A stretch of 64,000 nucleotides of DNA from Areca catechu (Eukaryota; Streptophyta; Magnoliopsida; Arecales; Arecaceae), in assembly GCA_021397845.1 (NCBI GenBank), contig CM038044.1, positions 83,027,942-83,091,941 on the forward strand, written 5' to 3'. The notes beneath the pieces were generated by a model. That model did not search any database, had not been told where the DNA came from, and saw only the letters and a list, made by a program, of their open reading frames with translations. The number at the start of each line of letters is the position of its first letter. Position 1 is the stretch's first letter. Below, piece after piece: positions 23,222 through 34,312 of the stretch. The position numbers and the translations under genes are program-made.

Positions 23222-24842
23222 GAATTCTAATATGGTGGTAACCACTCTTAAAGTCTATCTTAAAAAAGATAGTGGAACCGGCCATCATATCGAGCATATC
23301 ATCCATGCGGGGAATAGGAAACCTATATTTGATTGTAATTTTGTTGATAGCCCTACTATCAACACACATCCTCCAGGTCCCATCTTTCTTAGGGGTAAGT
23401 ATGGCAGGGACAGCACAAGGACTTAAACTCTCCCTAAGAAAACCCTTCCTAAGCAGCTCACCCACTTGTTTATGAAGCTCCTGATGTTCAGTGGGGTTCA
23501 TCTATAATGGGGTAGGTTGGGCAAAATGAATCCTGAGACCAAATCTATAGCATGTTGGATGTCCCTAAGGGGAGGTAGTTGATCAGGTAACTCTTCTAGG
23601 AAAACATCATCAAACTCTTTCAGGGTCTTCACTACCTCTTGGGGGTGTTCTACATTGGATGGCTCGTGACTCTCCTTGGTGGCTAGAATCCAAACAGGGG
23701 CTCCCTCTAAAATCTCTTTCTCTAGCTCCTTAGGTGTGATCAGGTTGACTTCAACTTTCTTCTCCTTAAGGCTGCTAGATCCTTTCTTGACGAGGTCCTT
23801 AGGTTGGATTGGGTTAATCGTGATCTTTTTCCCTTGGTGGAGAAAGACACAAGTATTGGATGGACCATAAAGGGTGGCATCATGGTCGAAAAGCCAGGGT
23901 CATCCTAGAATGATACTACCCACACCCATGGGTAAGACGTCACACCAGATCGATTCTTCATAGGAACTCATTTTGATCTTGATTTGGCACCTAGACTTTA
24001 CAGGGATCGAAGTTGAATCTATCCAGAATACTTTGTAAGGGTTGGGGTGGGGTACTGTGGCTAGGCCTAAAGATTTGACAGTACTCAAGGAAAGGACATT
24101 GACACAGCTTCCACTATCAATGATGACCTTACAAACCTTATCTCCTAGTTTGATCAGGGTCTGTAAGATGTTGGTCCTATGCCAGTCTTCCTGTACTATG
24201 TTTTGGGCTAGGATGCATCGGCCTACCCCTACAAGGTCTTCAGATTCATACACTTCTTCCTCTCTCTCGTACCCTTCCAACAACTGGTTTTCAAGGTCAT
24301 AGACATCCTCTTCAGGTTCTATGGTAGGTTCGGGTTCAGTCTCAGTTGGTTCTTCTATGAGTAGGGCAGAGGCGGTGCACTGGCTAGCAAAATGTCCAGG
24401 TTTATGACACCTAAAGCATTTACCTTAGGAATCAGGTCTCCTCTGGATTTCAACAGCCTTACCCTTTTCCTCTCTACTATACTGGGGTCGGTTCAGGTTG
24501 GGATGACTAAGGCTGGGTCGGGTTGGGTTTGGTCGACTTGGGTCAGTTCGATTTGGGTTTGGTCGACTCGGGTAAGCTTGATTGTAACCTTGGGTGGATC
24601 CGGGGATACGACTTTGGTTCCTAAAGGGCTCAGGTCTTCTGTAGGCAGGAGCTCTCTAGAAATGATCACAGAGCCTAGCGGCTTCCTCTATGGGTCCTAG
24701 TCTGGCCTCTATTTGATCACATCTATTAGTCAACTGGTTGCCTAACTGGGTCATCAATTGAGTTAGGGATCCGATGCCAGCTCGCATTTGGTCCATGGTG
24801 TTGGTAGAGGGTGGAGAAGGTGGGTGAAAAGAGGTTCCTGAT
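23222..24842 (-). pseudogene. F Gag-PR-RT, capsid region missing, broken
   Basis: Gag remnant runs from about 24842. It has a short N-terminus, then directly the proline/arginine-rich segment, a damaged CCHC knuckle near 24400 (CFRCHKPGHFASQC), an acidic stretch, protease IIDSGSCVNVLS near 24100, and RT (LTPKKDGTWRMCVDSRAINKI) to 23222. Relative to G, roughly 200 residues of capsid are absent between the N-terminal coil and the basic linker. The start codon equivalent to MATRSG is changed. Stops occur near 24655, 24425, 23897 and 23503. Confidence 0.82.
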
Positions 24843-25691
24843 CTAGTGCATATGTAACAAAATGATGCTACGGTTTGCTAGACCTAGGAGATCTCTCCAA
24901 ATGTAAAGTCAAGAAGATGAACCTGGAAGTAGTAACTTGGCACCTGTCCAGGTAAGTGTAAGGTGAGTGGAGGTTCCTCTTTGCTTGCCTAGAGACCAAT
25001 TAGAAATTGGCCAGGTAAGCGAACCAACCCACTTCCCTTCGGGCTCTAGTCCCTGAACCACTTGCCTAGACACCAGCTACTCAAGCACACACCAACAAGC
25101 AATCTAGCTTGGCTCGGCACTTGGGTCGACTCGACTCGTGGGTGTCCCTAGCTCACTAGAGCAAATTAAACATCTAATCGATTTCAGTTAATGGCTAGGG
25201 TTCGATATGTCGGGTGGTGGTTTTTTAGGCTAGGGACAGGTAATGAAATCCTGACCCTATGTTAATTTGACGCCCTTAAGATAAGTTATGTGAAATGAAG
25301 CACAATAATGACTAATGAAATGACTTAAATTTTTTTTTTTTTTTTTTTTGTTTCTTTTGTGTCTTTTATATGGGTGAATGCTAAACAAAATGCAGGAATT
25401 AAAACATGCAAAAAACAAGCTAGATGGATGAATGAATCAAAAGATGAGATGCTTGCTGAAATTTCAGACTTGAGATTTTTTCAGGTAGTATTTTGGCTTG
25501 TAGAAATTCTACAAATTGAAATAAAATTTGATAAAACAAAAAAAAATACTTTAAAATTACTGCGATCTAACAAAATAGAAATCATGAAATTTGGATGTTT
25601 CTATAGAGAGAAACAATCCAATGATCAGACCATATACAGGCTGACCAGAATGCAGAAAATGAAGAAAACAAAATGTTCTAGTCCTAGCCTT
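24843..25691 (-). other. Leader of F with palindrome module
   Basis: CCAATTAGAAATTGG at 24996-25010, flanked by GGCCAGGTAAGCG and by a TAGACACC further on, with an upstream CCAGGTAAGTG at about 24949. A poly-T run lies at 25331-25350. Nothing coding is recognised. Confidence 0.72.
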
Positions 25692-25703
25692 GCTCTGATA
25701 CCA
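25692..25703 (-). other. Primer-binding site of F (tRNA-iMet)
   Basis: TGGTATCAGAGC in element sense, four bases from the LTR edge at 25708. Confidence 0.9.
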
Positions 25704-25707
25704 GAAA

Positions 25708-28700
25708 TGATGTGGTACAAGGGGGTATGGCTAGGGATGCTAGATGCTAGTAAGGATGCTTATGATGCAAAGGAACTCTTTTTTTAGGGTTGATGAGTTT
25801 TTAGTTGTTTTCTTTTTAGGGTTTCGATTCTCGATCACAAGCAAAGGCAAGAAATACGAAAGATGAGTAATGTAAGCTTACACTAGCAGTTCAAAGCCCT
25901 AAAAGAGAAAATGAGAACAAGACTCCAGGATTAAGAAATCCCAGTAGGACTAGCTCGACATACAATATCTACTTAGGAGATAGAGAGAAATCAAACCTCA
26001 CACTTCTGAAGCACCCGGTGCAGAGATCGCTCAACTCGGCGGATGCGGCCTGGATGCCCGAGTAGTCGAACTCGTGGAAGCACTGGCTTTGGATCGGGAG
26101 GTCACGATGGCAAAGCTGACTGTCTCCGATGCCCGAGATGCCAGGGAAGACCTGTAGGCAAACAAAAGAAGGATCAGCGAGATGTGGAGATGCACGGAAA
26201 AGAACTGAGATGGAGTTGAGAAGGGGCTTTGAGCCCGGTGTTCAGTTGGATTCTGAAGTCGAAGTTGGAGATAACTTGGGGCCTCGCACCCCACGATGTC
26301 CCGGAGGATGAAGGATTGTGGCCTCACACCACTCGATGTCCAGGAGGACGAAGGATTCGCGACGCCCTGGGGCGACGGATAGGTGGCCTCACACCACTCG
26401 ACGTCCCTAGGGACGAAGGCAACTTCACTCAAACCTAGTCTAGGAGACAATGGCTGGAGGATAGAAAACTCAATCTTTTTTTCATTAATCATTCAATATC
26501 TTTTACAATAGAGGGGGTTGGGTCCTTTAAATAGGCACCCAAGGCCCATTTTGAAATTCAAATGCAAGAATACAAAATTTCTTCTTCTTTTTCTTGAATG
26601 GGCATGGCATGAAGCAAGGCTAGGAGGAGGGATCATGGTGCCTTGAATTTGGAAAGAATCTTCATTGTTTTGGAAAAAGACATGAAGAGGGGCTTGTAGC
26701 ATGGCTTATGTTCTTCTTCCTTCCTTTGTTGCACACCCTTTCTTTGGTATAAGGCTTGACATGGGGAGTGTTAGGAGGAGGCACCCAAGGATCTTGTCTC
26801 TCCATTCCAAAGAGGTTGAAGCAATTTGGGAAGAAGACTTGATTGGAGGGCTTGAAGCAAGGGATTTGAATTCCCCACTTCAACTCCCATTGACTTCCAC
26901 CTTGGCCGACCACCCTTGCATGGCAATGAGCTTGACAGGGGGAGGGGAAAAAGGCTAGAGCCAAGTGAAGTGGTCCTCCCCATTGGGCGTCCTTGCATGC
27001 CAAGTGTGCTGCCCACATGGCAGGATGTCATGGAACCATGTAGGATGCACAGGTGGGCCCTAAGCTGACTTGGCTTCTTTCCTTACTTCCAAGGAGACTA
27101 AATTTTAAGACCCACTCTTGCAATTGACCCATACTTCTAAGAGACTCAGACTAGACTCGATTTACGACTCGACTTAGTACAGGACTCAATTTGACCTAAT
27201 TGGTCAAGGTACATACTCAATTCAAAGCAAAAGACAATTACAAATTTGAGGCTTGAAGCCTTATTACAAGACACAAAGAAGTGGAACCCTAATCTGAGAT
27301 CCACAGAGGGTTGAGGATCTTCTATCGGATCCTTGTTGTTCTTCTTTGTTGTTTAGGGTTTCTATTCCCGATCACAAGCAAAGATAAGAAATATGAAGAG
27401 CAGTAAGAGAAGCTTACGCTAGTAGTTCTAAGCCCTAAAAGTAAGAACGAGAACAGGACCCTGGGATTAAGAAACCCCGGTAAGACTAGCTCGACCTACA
27501 ATATCTACTTAGAAGATAAAGAGAAGGCAAACCTCAAACTTCTGAAGCGCCCGGTGCAGAGATTGCTCAACTCGGTGGATGTGGCCTGGATGCCCGAGCA
27601 GTCGAACCCGTGGGAGCTTTGGCTTTGGGTCTGGAGGTCGCGATGGCAAAGCTAACTGTCTCCAATGCTTGAGATGCCAGGGAGGACCTGTAGACAAACA
27701 AAAGAAAGGTTAGTGGAATGTGGAGATGTACGGAAAGGAATTGAACTGGAGTTGGGAAGGGGCTTCGAGCTCGGCATCCGGCTGGATTTCGATGTCGAAG
27801 TTGGAGATAACTTGGGGCCTCGCACCCCGCGATATCCTGGAGGACGAAGGAATGTGGCCTCACACCACACGACGTCCTGGAGGACGAATGATTTGCGACA
27901 CCCTGGGGTGACGGACAGGTGGCCTCGCACCATTCGACATACTTGGGGACGAAGGCAATTCCACTCAAACCTAGCCTAAGAGACAAGGGTTGGAGGGTGG
28001 AAGAAATTCAAACTCAATCACTTAAATTTTCATTCATTCATTCAATATCTTTTACAATGGAGGGGGTTGGGTCCTTTAAATAGGCTCCTAAGGCCCATTT
28101 TGAAATTCAAATGCAAGAATACAAAATTCCTTCTTCTTTTTCATGAATGGGCATGGCATGAAGCAAGGCTAGGAGGAGGGATCATGGCACCTTGAATTTG
28201 GAAAGAATCTTCATTATTTTGGAAAAAGACATGAAGAGGGGCTTGTAGCATGGCTTATGTTCTTCTTCCTTCCTTTGTTGCACACCCTTTCTTTGGTATA
28301 AGGCTTGACATGGGGAGTGTTAGGTGGAGGCACCCAGTGATCTTGTCTCTTTCTTCCAAAGAGGTTGAAGCAATTTGGGAAGAAGACTTGATTGGAGGGC
28401 TTGAAGCAAGGGATTTGAATTCCCCACTTCAACTCCCATTGACTTCCACCTTGGCCGACCACCCTTGCATGGCAATGAGCTTGATAAGGGGAGGGGAAAA
28501 AGGCTAGAGCCAAGTGAAGTGGTCCTCCCCATTGGGCGTCCTTACATGCCAAGTGTGCTACCCACATGGCAAGATGTCATGGTGCCATGTAGGATGCACA
28601 GGTGGGCCCTGAGCTGACTTGGCTTCTTTCCTTACTTGCTTCCAATGAGACTAAATTTTAAGACCCAATCTTGCAATTGACCCATACTTCTAAGAGACTC

Positions 28701-28899
28701 AGACTGGACTCGATTTACGACTCGACTTAGTACAGGACTCAATTTGACCTAATTGGTCAAGGTACAGACTCAATTCAAAGCAAAAGATAATTACAAATTT
28801 GAGGCTTGAAGCCTTATTACAAGACACAAAGAAGTGGAACCCTAATCTGAGATCCATAGAGGGTTGAGGATCCTCTATCGGATCCTGGTGCCCACACCA
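25708..28899 (-). repeat. 5' LTR of F with internal tandem duplication
   Basis: Starts TGATGTGGTAC and ends TGGTGCCCACACCA. About 1.54 kb is present twice in direct order (about 25818-27332 and 27355-28885), so this LTR is 3.2 kb instead of about 1.65 kb. Each copy has a TATA-like box in element sense (26524-26535 and 28073-28084), giving two tandem promoters. The copies differ by scattered substitutions and small indels, so the duplication is not recent. Confidence 0.85.
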
Positions 28900-31080
28900 C
28901 CAAGGCACCCGGGACCGTCTGCAGGCAATGCTGGATGGGCTGGGCCGTCCCTCTAATCACTCCCGTCCCAAAGGCGGTAGGGAACTGCACCAGCAACCTC
29001 TTAGTGGAAATGACAGTGTCTAGTTGGTTGAGCCCTGGCCGGCCGAGGATGGCATTATAAGGTGATGGGAGCTTGACAACAGTAAATGTCATCATGATCG
29101 TACTCTATCGAGGTGGGGATCCGGCAGAGACAAGGAGAGTGATTTCCCCTTCGACCCCCATCGAGTCTCCGGTGAAGCCCACGAGAGTGGTGTGCACCGA
29201 CTTTAATTGGTCATGAGACAGGTTCATTCGGGAGAAAGCATCATAGAAAAGCACGTCAGTAGAGCTCCCACTATCCACCATAATGCGATGTACAGGATGC
29301 TTTGCGATGGTCATCTCGACCACCACTGCATTATTATTTACATTTTCATTTTTATTCCCCTTTTCAAAGGGAAGTACATTCTCTAGGTCTCTCACCTCCC
29401 GGGCTCTCTTCGTCGCACGCCTGATCCCCCAGGAGATCATGCCCACCGGCTTCTCCGTTGGGCGGTTATCAATTACGGGGACTGGGGGAAGGGCTGCGAG
29501 TGGCTGTCCCTCTGCCGAGGCTTCATTCCTCACAATCTTACTGAGGTAGCCCCTCTTGATCAGCTCCTCAATCTTCCGCTTCAGATTGTGGCACTCCTCC
29601 ATGTTGTGGCCATGCTTGCGATGAAATTGACAATATTTTGTCTTGTCATGGATGCTCCTTAGGTTCTGAGGAGGAGGTTGGCGGAGGTAGTGCTCACCGT
29701 CAATCTCCATGAGGATCTTCATCCTGGGAGCGAGGAGAGGGGTGAGCATTCTCTCCAGGGCAGCACCGCTCTTCGGCTTCGGGTTTGCACGAAAATCTGA
29801 AGGTGGTCCAGGCCTCCGGGTCCCGGGGGCATCCCTCGGGGCAGGCTTCTTTGAGGGCTTCTCGTCCAGCTCTCACCTGGTGCGATCGGCCTCCTCCGCT
29901 TGGATGTACTTGTGGACACAGAGGAGGAGCTCGGAGTATGTCCTACGGGGCTTCTAATCCAGGGAATATGTCAGGCGGGAGGTCTTGAGCCCGCGCTTCA
30001 ATGCCAGCATGGAGACAAGCTCGTCCAAACTATAGATTTCCAGGGCAGCGATCTTGAAGCGGGTAATGTATTCCCGTAGTAGCTCCTGGTCCTACTGGTG
30101 GATAGAGAAGAGGCTATCCACCTCTCTTAGCACCTTCCGGCAAGTGTCGAAGTGTGCCACAAACTTTCCTTCCAATTGATGGAAGGAGATGATAGATTCT
30201 GGCTCGAGGCGGGTAAACCAAACTCGAGCGGCCTTCCGGAGGGTGGCTGGGAAGGTAATGCATAGGAGAGCATCCATGGCTCCTTGGACCCTCATGAGAG
30301 CCTTGTAGCTCTCTAAATGGTCAAGGGATCGGTGGTCCCATCGTAGGGATCCACCTAAGGCATGCGGAACCGACCCGGGATCGATTCCTCTTGGATTTCC
30401 CGGGAGAAGGGTGATCGGGCATTGTAGCCCGCTGGATCTGTTGGGGAGCTTTGCATGTCAACAAAGCAGTGGGCGAACTCCGCCAGCTTGCGCTCGTGCT
30501 CCTCCAAGCGCCTTTCGGCCTGGCACCTGTTGGCCTCATCGGTGGAATCCTCCATCGAGGCCGCTGGAGAGCGGGGTGTCGATCGGTCTCGGCGAGGGGC
30601 CTTGCCCGGTTGGTGCCTGCTGCGCTGCACCACTTTGACGTCATTGGTCGGGGATCGACTCTCGTGATCCGCCGAACTGGAGTAGTTCCTCTTTACAGGA
30701 GTCTGGTGGCTCCTGCAGGAGTTGGAGACTATCCGCGGATGAGAGGGCTTGCCTTGGATGGAGTGCAGGCTTCCGTGGGGGCCCGTGGCTCAAGCCATGG
30801 GGGTCCCTGGCTGGGGCTAAGTGGCCAGGGAGTGCTGCTGGTGCTGCAGTTGCCGCATAGAAGTGGTCAAGGTTTGTAGCTACTGGTTGATAGCTGCGAA
30901 AGGCCCGTCCACCGTGGATGGCTGAGGAGGAGGGGGTGGACCAGGAAGTTCCCTCTCCGGGCTATGCAGCCCTTAGGGGGAAGGAACTTCCCCCACTCGG
31001 ATGGCGGATGCTTCGCGTCCACACGTCACCACCATGGTCGGAGTGCGCTTTCGCCCATGGAGAGCTTGCTCACACAGGGT
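28900..31080 (-). pseudogene. Tat-lineage Gag-protease, broken
   Basis: Readable in nearly one minus frame. A proline-rich N-terminus (about 30960-30640) is followed by the retrotransposon Gag domain (DPYDGTTDPLDHLESY to AARVWFTRLEPESI, about 30360-30170), a second Gag part, a CX2-type knuckle CQFHRKHGHNMEEC near 29610, and protease MVDSGSSTDVLFYDAF near 29270. It ends with the post-protease motif NAILGRPGLNQLDTVIST near 29030. In-frame stops occur near 30355, 30090, 29955 and 29875. F interrupts it before RT. Confidence 0.85.
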
Positions 31081-31094
31081 TTACTGTCCTGCCC

Positions 31095-31113
31095 CCCTAC
31101 CTGGCATGCCAAT
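31095..31113 (-). other. Primer-binding region of H
   Basis: In element sense the LTR ends GACAACA and is followed by GA, then TGGCATGCCAGGTAGGGG, the layout seen in Tat elements (TGGCGCC-type sites after CAACA). The tRNA is not identified with confidence. Confidence 0.6.
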
Positions 31114-31490
31114 CTGTTGTCGATCTCACCGCGTTGGCCTGTAGCTCTTGAGCTGGCACCGGTCTTGGACTCTCTCACCTCGAGATCTCCAAGCTTCCGG
31201 ACCTGCAAAACAAAGTCAGAGACCCTGGCCGGGGGTTCCAGCAAGGGCACTCCGACGGTCAAGTTAGAGAGCGGCGAGATGGAATAGATCCCCTAAGGCG
31301 GGCTCCCGAAGGATTCCCGTACTTAGAGGAGATGTAAATGAAAGAAGTGTGGGGAAGAGTGGAGTTGATGCCCAGCTCCCTGCACTGAGTTCATCGAGCT
31401 CACGCCTGAGTACTCCCTAAGGACTCCCAGGATCGTTCTCTTGGTGTTTTTCCTCCTTTTTTGACTTACCTTTCTGCCCATTTTTACCAC

Positions 31491-31499
31491 CCTTTTATA
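31491..31499 (-). promoter_or_regulatory. TATA box of H LTR
   Basis: TATAAAAGG on the minus strand, about 380 bases before the LTR inner edge. Strong consensus, correct orientation, and placed between the U3 array and U5. Confidence 0.75.
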
Positions 31500-31899
31500 C
31501 CATCAAACTGCCTCCAGCTTGCCTTTCTCTCCGGGGGCTCCCTCCCACTTCTCATCCTTCTCCCCTCCCTTTCTTCTTCGGGTCCGGGAACTAGATAGCC
31601 GGACTGCCTCGTCCGTCGTGTGTCACGAAAAAAGTGGGGGGAAGAATGGCGAGGCTTTGGGCAGAGTGCGGGAGCTCTTCTTTCGAGGCATTGACGGTGA
31701 GCGTCCAGCCATTTCGGGATCCTATCTGTAAGGATTCCGTTTCTCGGTTGCGGGGCATCATTAGACTAGTACAAATGAGGTTTTGTGTGTCACTGCAGAT
31801 CGTATTGGTGCCCGCTACGGGGTGCGGCGCGTGCAGCCCGAGTGGCGATCTTGCAAGCCAAGCCCCTACTTCATCGAGGCTTCGTAGATTTGAGCTGAC

Positions 31900-34195
31900 C
31901 TTGGCCGAGCTGGACCCGTCTCCGGGCGCCACCTGGTGAAGGAGCAGGAGGGCCCGTCGTGACCTCGGCAGAGGTGGACCCATCTTGGGGTGCTACCTGG
32001 TGAGGGAGCGAGGGGCCGCCAGCTTCGGCCGAGGTGGAACCCTCCTGGGTGGACACCTGGCGGAGTGGCGGAGATGTGCTAGACTTCGGTCGAGGTGGAC
32101 CCATCTCCGGGTGCCACCTAGCAAAGGAGCAGGAGGGCCTGGCTCGACCTCGACCGAGGTGGACCCATCTCGAGGTGCCACCTGGCGGGGAGCAAGGGGC
32201 CGCCAGCTTCGACCGAGGTGGACCCCTCCTGGGTGGACACCTAGCGGAGTGGTCCTGTCTCCAGGTGCCACCTGGCGAAGGAGCAGGAGGGCCCGGCTTG
32301 ACCTTAGTTGAGATGGACTCATCTTGGGGTGCCACCTGGCGAGGGAACGAGGGGGGCCGCTAGCTTCGGCCGAGGTGGACCCCTCCTGGGCGGACACCTG
32401 GCGGAGTGGCAGAGAGGTGCTCGACTTCGGTCGAGGTGGACCCATCTCCGGGTGCCATATGGCGAAGGAGCAGGAGGGCTCGGCTCGACCACGGCAGAGG
32501 TGGACCCGTCACGGGGTGCCACCTGGCAAGGGAGCTAGGGGCCGCCAGCTTCGTTCGAGGTGGACCCCTTCTTGGTGGACACCTGGTGGTGTGGCAGAGA
32601 GGTGCTCCCCTTCGACCGATGTGGACCCGTCTTCGGGTGCCACCTGGCGAAGGAGTATGAGGGCCCGGCTCAACCTCGATTGATATGGACCCGTCTTGGG
32701 GTGCCACCTGGCGAGGGAGCAAGGGTGGATGCCAGCTTCGACGGAGGTGAACCCCTCCTGGGCGTATACCTGGCGGAGTGGCAGAGAGGTGCTCAACTTC
32801 GGCCAAGATGGACCCGTCTCCGGGTGCCACCTGGCGAAGGAGCAGGAGGGCCCGGCTCGACCTCGGCCGAGGTTGACCTGTCTTGGGGTGCCACCTGGTG
32901 AGGAAGGGAGGGGCCGCCAGCTTCGATCGAGGTGGACCCCTCCTGGGTGGACACCTGGCGGAGCGGCAGAAAGGTGCTCGACTTTGGTCGAGCTGGACCC
33001 ATCTCTGGGTGGCACTTAGCGAAGGAGCTGGAGGGCCCGGCTCGACCTCGACCGAGATGGGCCCATCTCGGGGTGCCACCTGGCCAGGGAGTGAGGGGCC
33101 GCTAGCTTCGGTCGAGGTGGACCCCTCCTGGGTGGACACCTGGTGGAGTGGCAGAGAGGTGCTCGACTTCGGTCGAGGTGGACTCGTCTCCGGGTGCCAC
33201 CTGTCAAAGGAGCTGGAGGGCCCGGCTCGACCTCGACTGTGGTGGACTCGTCTTGGGGTGCCACCTGGCGAGGGAGCAAGGGGCCGCCAGCTTCTGCCTA
33301 GGTGGAGCCCTCCTGGGTGGACACCTAATAGAGTGGCAGAGAGGTGCTCGACTTCGACCGAGGTGGACCCGTCTCTGGGTGCCACCTGGCGAAGGAGCAG
33401 GAGGGCCTGGCTCGACCTCGGTTGAGATGTACCTATCTTGGGGTGCCACCTGGCGAGGGAGCGAGGGGTCCGCTAGCTTTGGTCGAGGTTGACCCCTCCT
33501 GGGTGGAGACCTGGCGGAGTGGCAGAGAGGTGCTCGACTTCGGCCGAGGTGGACCCGTCTCCGGGTGCCACTTGGCGAAGGAGCAGGAGGGCCCGGCTCG
33601 ACCTCGGTTGAGGTGGACCCGTCTTGGGGTGCCACCTGGCGAGGGAGCGAGGGGCTGCCAGCTTCGGCCGAGGTGGACCCCTCCTGGGTGGACACCTAGC
33701 GGAGTGGCAGAGAGGTGCTCGACTTCGATCGAGGTGGACCCATCTCCGGGTGCCACCTGGAGAAGGAGCAGGAGGGCCCAGCTCGACCTCGACTGAGATG
33801 GACCCGTCTTGGGGTGCCACCTGGTGAGGGTGCGAGGGGGCCACCAGCTTCGGCCGAGGTGGACCCATCTCCGGGTGCCACCTGGTGAAGGAGCAGGAGG
33901 GCCTGGCTCGACCTCAGCCAAGGTGGACCCATCTTGGGGTGCCACCTGGCAAGGGAGAGAGGGTCCACCAACTTCGACTGAGGTGGACCCCTCCTCGGTG
34001 GACACATGGCGGAGTGGCAGAGAGGTGCTCGACTTTGACCGAGTTGGACCCATCTCCGGGAGCCACCTGGCGAAGGAGCAGGTAGGCTTGGCTTGACCTT
34101 GGCCGAGGTGGACCCGTCTTGGGGTGCCACCTGGCGAGGGAGCGAGGGGCCGCCAGCTTCAGTCGAGGTGGACCCCTCCTGGATGGACACCCGTC
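31900..34195. repeat. Tandem array with 185-bp higher-order unit
   Basis: About 12 units of 185 bp, each made of three related monomers of 61, 64 and 60 bp that share the phrase GAGGTGGACCC. Marked monomer starts run at 32031, 32215, 32372, 32557, 32744, 32929, 33114, 33299, 33485, 33670, 33980 and 34164. The intervals are about 185 except for shortened units near 32215-32372 and 33856-33980. GC-rich and stop-poor, so long open frames appear on both strands. These are by-products, because 185 is not a multiple of three and the frames do not repeat. Confidence 0.92.
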
Positions 34196-34312
34196 GGAGC
34201 AACAGAAATACTTCTCCCCAAACGGGGGATCTTTTAAAAAAAAGACCACATGGTACTGACTGTGTTCAGCTGGACCTGACACGTGCCCTATGTTAGCGAT
34301 GTAGCCATATCA

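Larger units (their letters stand above)
23222..28899 (-). mobile_element. Chromovirus F, 5' part (5' LTR, leader, Gag, PR, RT)
   Basis: Minus-strand chromovirus split by G, with its other visible part at 14036-14666. It entered H in the protease region. The flank ccaag (28900-28904) is the expected target duplication, with its partner out of view. Two features set it apart: Gag lacks the capsid domain, and the LTR has a 1.5-kb internal duplication. Confidence 0.87.
28900..34312 (-). mobile_element. Tat-lineage Ty3/gypsy element H, 5' half
   Basis: Minus-strand element with a 3.2-kb 5' LTR (31115-34312), primer site and Gag-protease remnant, cut by F at 28899/28900. The motifs DSGSSTDVLFYDAF, GMISWG and NAILGRPGLN are typical of the plant Tat (Retand/Ogre-like) lineage. 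It is much more GC-rich than its neighbours. The outer boundary at 34312 rests on a TG...CA match and on resumption of chromovirus LTR sequence. The flank attac (34313-34317) would be its target duplication. Confidence 0.8.
31115..34312 (-). repeat. 5' LTR of H, about 3.2 kb
   Basis: TGTTGTCGATC at the inner edge and CCATATCA at the outer edge. U5 contains the phrase TTGACCGTCGGAGTGCC common in Tat LTRs. TATA is at 31491-31499. Most of U3 is the tandem array 31900-34195. The region 31500-31900 between them is single-copy and non-coding. Confidence 0.72.

Noticed and set aside
26031..27986. Ser/Arg-rich frames repeated at 26031-26492 and 27567-27986
   Set aside because: They are the two copies of the F LTR duplication, so the repetition reflects DNA duplication and not a protein family.
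31900..34195. Many overlapping open frames of 60-340 codons on both strands
   Set aside because: They follow the GC-rich 185-bp tandem units. The frames change from unit to unit, no domain is recognisable and both strands are equally open, so they are not genes.
31900..34195. CRISPR-like regular repeat spacing
   Set aside because: The repeats are head-to-tail with related monomers and no unique spacers, inside a plant LTR element.
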